Shown: positions 19,771-32,200 of the stretch, piece by piece
How positions within the stretch are numbered: the stretch's first letter is position 1
Layout of the letters: every line of letters starts with the position of its first letter
Assembly: GCF_040954645.1 (NCBI RefSeq)
Contig: NC_092806.1
Coordinates: 160,514,328-160,578,327 of the forward strand
Source of the DNA: Diabrotica undecimpunctata
Taxonomy: Eukaryota; Arthropoda; Insecta; Coleoptera; Chrysomelidae
DNA length: 64,000 nucleotides
Reading direction: 5' to 3'
Notes under the pieces: generated by a model
The model's input: the letters and a program-made list of their open reading frames with translations, nothing else
Told to the model about the DNA's origin: nothing
Database searches by the model: none
Position numbers and translations under genes: made by a program

Positions 19771-22700
19771 ATGTCTCATTGTGAGACAACATTGAGGCCT
19801 CAGCCCCGATTGGACATAAAATGGCTTAAAACAAATTTAGAAACCTTATTTACCTCTCAGGACAACTTGATAAACTGCTGGAATGGGTTGATTACAGACG
19901 GAGAGCTAACAGGGGACTTCTCTGTTGGCAGACTGAATAGTGCTGGGGTGACTGCAAAACAAGGGGAATTCGGGAAATATTACTGCGGGCAAAGGGTAAA
20001 GTATTGAATTATCTCAAAAATTATATTCAAGAATCTGTTTTTATATTATTACAATAGTCCTTGAGCATGTAAATATATGTTTTTCTAAGTTTTTGTTGTC
20101 TTGAAAATGTACTTAAATATTAAGAGTGTTTGTATTTATATTCATAGCCTATTAAATATAATATCTACTTGATTTAAGATGTGATATTTACTATGGCAAC
20201 CAGTATTTTCCTAAGCCATTGTAAAACACAACTCAAAACTAATATTTTTGTTCTAGCAGTTGCCTACATATTTAATTATTTATTTGTTGATTTCAGGTAT
20301 TAACTTGTACATGTTGTGATGGAATTTGTGGTCCACTTAGTGGTTGCAATTGTCAACCATGCCAAAAGCTGGATGCTGAAGAATCTACCCAGAATAATGT
20401 CTCATATAAAGAAAAATTTCCATCTATTGAGTCTTTACTATATAGGTGGGATTGGGGACCTCAACCTAGTGAGTACATTTACTGTAAACTATGAAAAATA
20501 ATAAGTTTTTTATGTATTATTCACAAGAATAACATTGAAAGCCTTACTATAACAATGATATATGCACATAGTGTAAATCCTGAAGTGTCCTTTTCATTTT
20601 CACAAAAGCAACAGGGATCACTGTTTTTTTAGCACAAATCTTTGAGACAATAGTCAAATAAAGAGGCAATGTAGGTTTGTAATATAACAATCTTTTTGTT
20701 CTCAGCACATAGAGTATTATTTAAGCGAGATTTCAATGTATTGTTTGTTCTCTTCTGTCTGTTATTTTTGCAACCCAGAACAACTCTGGTACTACAAAAA
20801 TCATATTTGTTTTCTCTATTGCAAATATATCAACTTTTTATCTTAAGTCTTGTTGCTTACTGAAAGTTATTTTGACGATTGTGAGCAGTCCCAAAAATTT
20901 TTAAGCTCATTAGTAAATGACTCTAGACACTTTAAGGCTCCATGAGCTTCAAGTAGAATGTAGATCTTTCCTCTATGAATTCTTTTTTATAGATATGCTT
21001 CATTATTGCTCTTTACACCTTTTATTTCCACCAAGAATATAAAAAATGGGATTTTCTAATGATTTTGATAAGAGTAGGATCCTACAGAGCTTCCAAAGAG
21101 ATGTCAATTGTTGCTCTGTGAATTATTTTTCATAGATATACTTCATTTTTCATTTTTTTTTAATTACAAAGTGACATTTTCTAGTGATTTTAACAATAGT
21201 TGGCTAATGTAGAGCTTTCAATAGATGTAGAAATTTATTCTGTGACTCCCTTTCATAGAAAGTTATTAACGTTGATCTTTATATCTTTTATTTCTACCAA
21301 AAAGATAAAAACTGACTTTACTAGTGGTTGTGACAGCTTTAGAATGTTACAGATCTTCCTGCAGAATGTAGATTGTTACTCTTTCAGTTCCTTTTCTTAA
21401 AAAGTCATTATGGTAGATTGTTATACCTTTTATTTCCACCAAGAAGATAAAAAGTAGCAATTTTAATATTTTTGAACACAAAATAATAAATTAGACTTTA
21501 ATTAAATACTTATGTTCTAAATTTTTTATCCCAGCGACAGACCAACTGTCTGAAAGCATCTGCAGCTTAAACCAACAGCAAGAATCACTGTGTGCTGAAG
21601 CAGCTGACTCTACTTTATCATCAATTAGGCTTCACTATCGCTTACTAATATTCAAGCGGTATTTTATCGCCTTGAATCGAGCACCCCATCCTCTTGAAAT
21701 AGAACATTCAATATTTACCAGAAAAGCAAGTATGGAACCCTCAGATGCCAAATTAACAGCCAAAATTAAGAAGATGTCCAATGCAGATCCTGCCACCAGT
21801 TTGGCACAGGTGAGTAATGGGTATATTCACCCATTTGCTATATTTATATATGTGTTATCGTTCTACAGGTTGGGTCACGAGCTGCACTAAATTTTTCCTT
21901 TGCTTTCCTGAAACGAGCATGGCGATTGGGTGAGGACATCGATCTCTGTAGCGAATTATTGAACGAATCATTAGATGCCCTTAGACTCCTGCCTGTGGCT
22001 ACTTTGTTTGAGCAGAATGATGTATCGCCGGTGTGGTTGGAAGTAGTAGAAAGATCAATCAAATTTTTGAAGCAAGTTGTCACAGGGTAAGTGTTTTATG
22101 TTTTACATCATTTATTTTACTAGAAAATATCTGTGAATCTGAAGATTTTGTGGATTTTTTATGTTTTCTGGAGCAGCCAACCAAACTGGTCATCACTTCA
22201 ATATGGTCAGCTACATATTTGTGTGTATGATCTTAACCATTGTTTGTGATGACGCTTTAATTCTTCCATCAGAAAACAATACATTCGAATGTATTGTATA
22301 CTTTCTAAATTTGTTGTTAGTTGTCCCTGTTGGATTATAGGATTCTGCTACTGAAAATCAAATCTTCAACATATCCATATACAGCTGCTACACTCTATTA
22401 CAAGTCCAATTTAGTCTAAAGTATTATATATTCCTCTTTTATTTTCTTTTGAAATATTCTTGTCTATGTTATTTAGCAAGAAGATACTTTTCTTTTACAA
22501 CCTTTCAATTCCATCCTTAGTAATTTTTATAACCAAGTATTTATATGTTTTGCATGATTTTGTTTCTTGATTTTCTCCTTCAAATAGCAAATTGTTATTA
22601 CCAGACCCCACTCTTTATAGTACTCTACTAATTTTCACATTATGTACTTAATTTCTTAGATATTAATTTGTTTTGATTGGCCTTTAGCATCTCTTGTCAT

Positions 22701-23256
22701 CTATAAGATCTACACCTGCATTAAACCACCTTCTATGATCTTAATTAACCAAATATGTCTTTCAGTCATAAATTTCTTAATATTTGGAAAACGATAATGA
22801 CAATTACTACTTATATAAATATTTTACAGGGATCTATCTAGTGAAAGACAGTATTGTACAGTTCCAATAGAAGACCAAAACATTTCCTTAAACCTACTAT
22901 TAGAATTCGCTTTGCAAAAAGCGACATTGAGCAGTGTTCTCGACGTAGTTTTATTGTTACTAACACTATGGAATAAGAAAACCCACATAACTGATAACAG
23001 ATCGACTGAAGACGGGGCTAGCGCCCCTCTCTTGCCATTCATCAGGAGGCTCTCTGAAATCAAACCGTCTCAGACTATTTTCGGTAACAAAGACGAGAGT
23101 GATCAGTTGGAAAGTAGTTCAAAGATATATTTGGATTTGCTGGAGTTGCCTGATGCCGAAGACTGTGAAATAGACTTAAGACAAGCTGCTGTGTGTATTA
23201 TGGCGCATTTAGATAGGTTGGCAAGCTCGCATGTCCCGCCTTTATCTTTTAATAAG
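19771..23256 (+). CDS. HERC2: HERC2 exons 1-5: N-terminal region (residues 1-439)
   Basis: Exon 1 gives the conserved [15 protein letters not shown] opening. Exon 2 is a Cys-rich insert ([20 protein letters not shown]) ending RWDWGPQP; human HERC2 has a W-WG-QP at this place but not the Cys cluster, so this is an insect-type variant, possibly metal-binding (inference). Exon 3 has [13 protein letters not shown]. Exon 4 has [20 protein letters not shown] and [12 protein letters not shown], among the best conserved blocks of the family. Exon 5 has [12 protein letters not shown] and [20 protein letters not shown]. The introns range from 59 bp (exons 3-4) to 2.7 kb (exons 5-6). Confidence 0.93.
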
Positions 23257-26200
23257 GTAAGTGAAAACTACATTACATAAACCCACAATTTTTGATAATT
23301 GCGTAAAGTCTGTCCCAAAATCTTCATTTTTTACCTTTTTAAACGATTTATCTGCCTGTTGGTAGTGTCATTTGAGAAACATGTCTTATACTGTGATTTT
23401 AATAACAGTTGGATCTAGAGTTTAATTCGCATGAATTCTGGTACCAGGAAAATCATATATGCAAATATATCAACTTTCTATGATCATTTTTACCATTATG
23501 AGCTGGTACTTACTTCACAATTGTCCTGTTGCTTTCTGCCAGGCCTTTTGCTGCTTGTATGCAGTACCAAAGGGTTTTGGCTCACTAGTAGATTGCTTCG
23601 GAACCTATATAGTTCTCTGAATATGCATCAGAACATATATATCTTTGTTTTGTGATTTCCCTTTCATAGATATGCTATATTGGTCATCTTTATACTGTTT
23701 GTTTCCGCCAAGAAGATAAACAGTGACATTTCTAGTGATTTTGACAATACTAGACTCTTGTATAGCTCCCAAGATCATGTAGATCCTTATTCTCTGAGTT
23801 CCTTTTCATAGATATTCTTCATTGGTGACTTTTATAGCTTAAATTTCCACCAAAAAGATAAAAAGTAACATTTTCTAGCGATTTTAGTAACAGTATGATG
23901 CTATAGAGCTTCTAATAGGATGTAGTTCCATGTTCTATGAGTTCCATCTCATAGATATGCTTATCTTTACTCTTGGAGATGCTTTGCCTAGGAAGTCATC
24001 ACTGTTGTACTTTCTAGCTCTTTCTATTTCTATGATAAAACGATAAAAAGTGTCAGTTTCTAGTGATTTTGGCAACAGTATGATGTTGTAGAGCTTTCAG
24101 CAGGATGAAGATGTGTAGTTTTCATGTTCCCTTTCCTAAATGTGCTTCATTTGTATCTTTTATTTCCATTGAAATGATAAAAAGTGACACTAGGTGACAT
24201 AAAGTGATCTTTATACCTTTTATTTCGATTAAGAAGATCAAAAATGACATATTATAGTGATTTTGATAACAGTAGATGTTCCAGAACTTCCAGCAGGATA
24301 TAGATTTTTTCTAGGGGAGTTTATTTACCTAGAAAGTCATTACTGTTAAACTTTATACTTCTTATTTTAACTAGAAACATAAAAGTGACATTTTATAGTG
24401 ATTTTGACAACAGTATGATGCTACAGATCTCTTGGCAGGATGCAGATCTTTACTTTCTGAGTTCCTTTCCATATATATACTTTATTGTTGATCTTCATAC
24501 CTTTTATTTCCACTAAGATGATAAAAAGTGTGATAAAGTGACATGAAGTGATCGTTATACCTTTTATTTCCTCTAAAAGGATAAAGAGTGACATTTTCTA
24601 TTAACGTTGAGATCAAAATGATGCTACAGAGCTTCCAGCAGGATATGGATCTTTTCTATAGGAGTTCGTTTTCATAGAAAGTCACCACTGTTGATCTTTC
24701 TACTTCTTATTTCCACTAGAAAGATAAATAGTGATATTTTCTAGTAATTTAGTAATATAATGATGCTGTAGAGCTTTCAGCAGGATGTATATCATTGCTC
24801 TGTCCGTTTATTTAAAAAATATGCTGCATTGTTGATCTTCACACCTTTTATTTTCGCTAAAAAAAAAGTAAAAATGCCCTTTTTTGCTGTGTATACTAAA
24901 GAATGACATTTAGAGTGATTTTGACAACAGTACATGCTACAGAACATTAATTAGAATGTAGATCTTTTCTATTTTAGTTTGTGTATCTAGAAAGTGATCA
25001 GTTTTGATCTTTATATTTCTTACTTCCACTAGAAAGATAAAAAGTGACATTTTCTAGTGATTTAAATGATTTGTGACACTAATAAATGACTTGGAAGCAT
25101 GTAAGGTTTTTTGAACTTCCATTAGATGTATAAATTTCTTCTGTGAATTTCCTTTCATAGATATCCTTTATTGTTGATCATCTTTTATTTTCACTTTTAA
25201 GAAGATAAAAGGTGACAGTTTCTAGTGGTTTTGAACGTTACCATTCTCTTTCTATAAAATGTTTTAAATTTCTGTTTACCAACATAATTTAAAACATATT
25301 TCTACTGGGCCGAAAAACTGTTTAAAACTAGTATTGTCACTAAATAATACTTCTCCTTAAAGTTTTTATTTTTATTTACCTAGTCTATACATTTCTAGAC
25401 AGACTTTACCTTATTATTCCAGTCACAATCTAACGAAGTAAAAACTGTGCGATATTTAATAAACTTGATGGCACTTGCCATCCAGTGGCGTACATATATT
25501 TTATTAAATTTTAAAATTGCGAAATAAAATTTCGCGCTTTAGGATAAATCGAAAGCTTTCAAAAGGAAAGCGTGCCGAAGAGGAAATCTTAACGTCAAAT
25601 ATAGAGTATTTTCAATTAAATTCGTGTTTCTTTTATCGTTAAACTATAATCAGATACATATTATTTTTTTAGCAATAACAAAACATTATTTTAATAACAA
25701 CTAATAAAATTGTATTTTTTTAACAAAATGTGCATATTACTTTTCTTAGAACTTCATTGAATATTGAAACTGAACACTTAAATACTGAAAACAATGTCAT
25801 AGTAGGGTTAAGAATTAAAAAAAAAGCATCTGACAACGTTGATCCCAATGCCGGGTTGGTTTGATGTGATTTAATTGTGTTTTTATGTCGTTAGATTCAG
25901 TTTGTAAAAGGAGTAGATATATGTAATCGCACTTTTTTAGTCATCCTATTATTTCAACGGCCAAAGAGTGTGGGGATGGGGTTGGCTTTCTTGGGCGATC
26001 GGAACAGGACCGCAAAGTTGCGAGGCCATCGCAGATCTGACAATCAAACAACTGTGTTGTTCCGACAGAGGTATTTTGATACTCAGTTGTTCCGGCAAAG
26101 TGTATTTTATGTATTTCACCTCCGAGACCCAATGTCCTCAAGTCATAGAAGGTAAATATTTACTGAATTGGTTTTCGACATAAACTTTAGTTATTCGTTT

Positions 26201-29200
26201 TAATCTTCAACGCCTCTTTCAGGTTTAAAAGATATAGAAATTACAAAAATAGCTTCTCACACGGAAGGCAAGCATTTTATGGCTCTGACAAAAAAGTCTG
26301 AGGTGTATTCGTGGGGTAACGGCGATGGCGGTCGTTTGGGTGAGTCAATTTTAAACAAGCACTTTTCACACAAAACGTTTATATTGTCGTTTTCTTTACA
26401 GGTCATGGTGATACTACTTTTAGAGAAGAACCCACTGTAATACAAGCTTTGTTGGAGAAAGATATAGTTGAGATTGAATGTGGCGCCACCTACAGGTAAT
26501 TTTATTGATTTTAAATAAGTGATAGTTTCGACCGTTACTTGATGGAAATTCATTTTATGTAACAATAAAACACTGAAACCTTTTGAAACAAGGGGAAAAT
26601 TCACTCATCCCAGATACCTACGGTATCAAAAGGATTGAGCTCTGGTGGGACTCTTTCCATGTTATCGAGTCCTAGGTGACTTGGTACGTCGGTGTATCTC
26701 CCAAAAATTTTCGCACGCATCTGGACGTCGAAAGTAGCACAGTTTTCTAGTAGTTTCTTCAGAATGACTCCAGTGGTAGAAAGAATAATAGGTATCGTCT
26801 GAGTACTTTCCATTCTCCATTGTCTTCTTATTTGTACTTCCATATCTCTGTACTTGGCGATCTTTTCGTTGTACTTAACACACAGATTATTGTTGTTAGG
26901 TATCGCCACATCGAATAGTGTTATTTGTCTCGTTAGTATATTAACTAGCACGAGATCTGGTCTATTATGTGCTACAGTTTACAGTCTGTGAGCACAGTGC
27001 GATCCCAGTGTAGCTTGTAGTTGTCATTCTCAAGCATACTCTCAGGAACGTATTGATAATATGGGAGATGGTTTGTTTGTAGTCCCAGTTTAAAAGTTAT
27101 CTCTTGATGAAGGATCTTCAGAAGGATTTATATTCAGTTGCAGCAAATGCCTGGCAGCCCCAGTAAGATGTTGGATGGTTTCTTGGGCTTGACATCCATA
27201 TCGGCATTTGTCGTTTTGGACCTGAAGGTCGTTGACGATATATTTCAAGTAATTTTTGGTAGGTATAACCTGATCCTGGATGGTGAGTAATGAACCTTCT
27301 GTTTCTGGGAACATCTTTCCTGATATCAACCAATAGTTCGACGCTATATTGTCGACATAGTCTTGACTTCATTGCGATGTCGTCCGTGCAGAGGTTTACC
27401 CTTCCAGATGCGCATTTTTTTATTATTATATTATTTATATTATAATTGTCATAAATGATCGATATCTTTTTATTGTGCAGTGCCGCCATATCTGCGAACG
27501 GTTCCCTGTACACCTGGGGTAAAGGCTATTATGGAAGACTGGGTCATGGCACCTGTGAAGACTGTTTAGTACCGACCCTAGTAGCTGGATTATCCGGTCA
27601 GCACGTCGCTAAAGTAGCATGCGGTTCTGGGGATGCTCATACGCTCTGTGTAACCAGTCAAGGTATGCTTGAAAATAACCTAGAAACGATTGTTTTTATC
27701 GGTCTATCGTTTTTACAGGTAAAGTTTATAGTTGGGGAGACGGCGACTACGGCAAACTAGGCAGAGGAGGCTCAGAAAGTTCTAAAATACCTAGGTTGAT
27801 AGAAAAATTGCAAGACGTGGAGATAACGGACGTTTATTGTGGAGCGCATTTCAGCGTGGCGTTATCCAGCGAAGGAAAACTTTATACTTGGGGAAAGGTA
27901 AGTCTTATGTTGATAGTTTTTTTTCAAGATTTTGGTACCCTTTTCATTATAATACTCAAACGGAACGAACCGTTATTTTTCCTTCATTTTTTTGGTTAAT
28001 TATGTGAATATAATTTAATTGGCATAACTCATAAATTGTTATCAGCACAAAAGAAATACACTAACATTCTCCCCTTCTAAAAACATGTTTTTAGAGAAAA
28101 ACAAATGTTTTTAGAACACCTAAAATTATTAGTGTAACGAATGAACAATAAAATATAAATATAATAGTAATAGAATGAAGTAAGAACAAACAAAATTTAT
28201 TAACATATAGCCAATGGGCATATTTTGACCATCGGACGTTGTGGGAAGCCATCTGGAGCTGTCCTCAGACTAACAACGCGTACAATACTACAATGCCGTC
28301 AGTGCCACAATATAACTCAGTGATTCTGGCCAATTTCCAGCGAAGAGGAGACTGTTAATTTTTTATAAGGACAAGTGCACTCTTTTTGAGAGACGCAACA
28401 AATGAGATAAGTCTTATGAAGTTTTGGGATGATTTTCCCACATACGGATTGGTTTGACTGAAAAAATATGAATATAGACAATTTTAACGAGGGAAATTTA
28501 CAGAATGTCGAAAATGAAATTAGTAATTAAAATAAATAACCAAATAAGGTCATATGTTAGAAATATTAAAAATAATAAAATCAAAATATTTAAATACTTT
28601 TCCAAGCAAATTAATTTTTTCTCTAGGGAGAGGGTTGGCGGTTAGGCCAACCGAACGAAGACCACATTCGCATCCCGGAACCAGTTGAAATCCTGCAAGA
28701 CAAACGCGTCGTTTCTATTAGTTTAGGCACTGCTCACATTCTAGCTTTAACAGACACGGGAGAAATATACGGTTGGGGCAAAAACGAAAACAAGCAACTA
28801 TTCGAAACGCCCGATATTTACATCCAACAACCGAAGATGATCGAGTCTCTGAAAGGACAAAGAATCGTGGGAATATCTTGTGGGCCTTCTCAGAGTTTCT
28901 GTTGGACCGACGTCAACTCATTTGTGCCTAAAACTTCGCTTCCGTTTGTTATAGATCTCTCAGAACAGACTTTCAAGTAAGTAAAATCTTTGTATAAATA
29001 CAATTAATTTGTGTATTGTCACGCGATTCTATTAATGTCCAATTTATTAAGAATTTTACCCTTATTTTAACAATATTTTATATTGTTAAAATGTGTGTTA
29101 TACAAATACTGAAACATCATTAATTTATATAATACATATTTATTATAAGTTTTTATATTTCCCGACAACAATACGCGCTTGTGTCAGACTGACTCTTACA

Positions 29201-32200
29201 ATAAAAATTCTCTATTTATATGGTTTGTTCAGTTATCGAGAACTCCAGCTAACGGTTCTCGTTCGACCAGCTTCTCGGTCCCCTTGAATAGTCTGAAAGG
29301 CGACAAGGCTCGTAATTCGAACATTCGATTTGCTCCACAGGCTGTAGAACTTTTCATCAGCCGCCATGTTTTTCGTACAGACAGATTTGACAATGACGTA
29401 TCGTATAATATATATCATACGTCATACGTACTGGTTTATAAATGTGTTCTTCATCTTCCTTCTTGTATGTAGGCTTTATTTCTAAATGTTTCTTAATTAA
29501 TAAAGAAATAACATTGTTTATAAAGAAATAAAGGGTTTAGTGTAGAAGGATGTCTTCAATTTTTTAAGAAATGAAAAATAATACACAATGTCGTTCACAT
29601 AACTTTATTCCTACTTCGTGTCTGTCTGTCTATCCTCTGTCAGTTGTCATTACACCTTGACAGAGTCAAATTCAAATTAAAAAAAAGGTGGTAACAATAA
29701 GAAGCCTACATTAGAAAATGTATAAAATAATATATGTATTGTCTTTAAATGATTTAGAGGGTGTACCACTCTTACATATTCCATAGCAACACCGCTAAAA
29801 AAAATTGATTTGCTAATTTTGGCACTTTATTTTTTTCAATAATTAGACTTTCTTTGGTATTTTTTATATTAATTATCTGTATTATTTATATTACTAACCT
29901 AATCTGTTTACAAAATGTCTGTTCGAAAAAAATGGCTGACACTATTTTTAGATGAAAAGTCCTATTAGCATCGAGCAAAAAGACAAAAGAGGGAATGTAA
30001 AGGTAGTGGGGGCAAAAATATTGTTAGACAGGAAGTGCCATCTTGAGAGGCCAAATTAAACAAGGAAAGACAAGAAATCACATTTTAGTTGGGTTATGTT
30101 ATTATTTGTCCCAACTGTCACATGAAATCTTATTTATATTGAAGTTTTTTAACAATTGTTTCACATTTTAGACTGTCATCGTTAATATTTAATTAAAATT
30201 TTCTCGTCTAAGACACATTCTGAAAACTATTTTATAGCTACTGTTAATAAGTGTCGGAAAATTTAAATTTGGTGCATTCGCATTTCCGGATATGTCCGCC
30301 ATCAGAGGCCACTTTTTTGGTCGCCTTTTCATAACAATTAGATTCCCTCTTTTGTCTTTTTGCTCGATGCCTATTAGTCTGCTCGTGACGTCAGACGATT
30401 GGTAGCGAGACTCGTCAGTGGCGTAGCAATGCTATCGTAACAGTATAGTATTTTGACATTTTATATATTTCGTATAAAAATATGAATTCTTTTTTTTTTC
30501 GAAAATTTAAGTGATTAATAGAAAAAATATGAAAAATCGAAAGAAATCTCTCGTTTTCTGATTTCGTATGCATTAAGGAGCGATAGAAAAATTATTTCTA
30601 GCGAGGATAGGACCTTTTAAAGGAAAACAAGCAGACAAGATTTGAACCAATATGCCTGTTGTGATTTAAAGATGTGAAGAAGCGGAACGATTTTAAAGAA
30701 AATATTCTTTTATTAATCATTCTCATTTTAAAAATTCATTCTTTTTCTAGATTGCTTGATCAAATTCTGGAACTGGTAGTAGTCCATAATCCGTCTACAC
30801 AAGATAAGGAATGCCTCGCGATTTCAACTTTAAAGTTGTTACAACTTCAAGTAAGTTTCTGAAGTATATTGCTAATTATATTATTCGATGAAAAAATCAC
30901 AAATAACTGGTGTTTTAATGATTTTTAAGAAACAAAATCACGCTGGTAGTATTGTTAGCGACACATTTTCTTTCTTGATATATTCTTCCTAATAATTTTG
31001 TTATGTATCACATCTTTTCAGTAGCAAATAAAGAGCTTCTAAATATAATAAATTAATTTTTTTTGTTTCTTTTACAGCTGCACAGTATTATTACTAATAA
31101 TCTCGACGCCAAATCAGTCGGTTTGGGCCCTAACAGCAAACTGTTGGCAAATTTGAAATCTCAAGTTGTCTATTTGGCAAGTGCTATAAAAATTTTGCCT
31201 ACAGTGCAAGCCGCGGCCCAAGCAGCTTTGCAAACCGGATGGTCCGTGCTCTTGCCCACAGCTAATGGTCGAGCGAGGACATTATCGTCTTTACTACTTA
31301 ATACAGGTAAAAATTTTGATCTTGTCGGATTAACAATGTAACAGATTTATATTGTTCAAACGAAACACCAGTTTCACAAAAGAATTAAAATTCTACGTGT
31401 TTTTAGATATGGAACCGAAAATGTGTAAATCCGGTCATAGGTTCATGACTGACCTTCTAGTGTGGAGTCTGATGGCAGACGGTGGTCTGGAAACAGCTTT
31501 GAACGAAGCTTTGAACTCAGAAGCTTCCGAGCTTGCAAACGCCGATGAAAATTTCGAACAATCTTCTTCGCACATAACGATACCTCTGCTATATCTCGTA
31601 CGACAATTGGTTAGGTAAGTTTAAATCCATAATTACTTTAAAACTGATAAAATCAGTAATAATAAAGTAAAATTTCTTTGTTCTGATAAAAAATTTACTA
31701 AAACAACTCTGAAGTTTGCCGATAATCATAAATATGTCAATAAAAGTGTTGAAGTTGCGGTTAATTATTTTTTTACAGAAACATAAGTGTTGTTACGCAA
31801 TCGACCGTGAAGGAAATCGGAATGACGGGCAAGCTGCCTTCCCAAAAGTTCCTCCCATCGCCGAGTTTAAAGTTGCTTCAAAGGTTTCAACGATTATTGA
31901 TAGGAAAAATATATTCCAAGTCGATGGACTGTCAAGATTCAGCAGAAACGCTGCTGATGAAGTATTTAGACTGCTTTAGCTGTTTCGTGACCATGACGCT
32001 TAACACTGCTTACGATACTTGCGTAGGAAACCCCAAGAATTTTCTAATAGTGATGCAGATCTTGAAAAGTGATCTAATAGGTAAGAAATATATGTTTCTG
32101 TGTTCAAATTATTATAAAATATACTTTTGTACGTGATCTGAGTTGTTTATAGTCCCATACAGCTTTATTTGGTGATATGCTGTAATTGTATTGCATATTT

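Noticed and set aside
26341..26495. Intron retention giving a shorter RLD1
   Set aside because: The 62-bp intron between exons 7 and 8 has good GT-AG signals and an in-phase RLGHGD junction, so it is an ordinary short insect intron.
29466..29714. Solo LTR with TG...CA ends
   Set aside because: Only 9-bp inverted ends match and the 5-bp flanks differ (TTGTA versus TTAGA), so there is no target duplication to support it.
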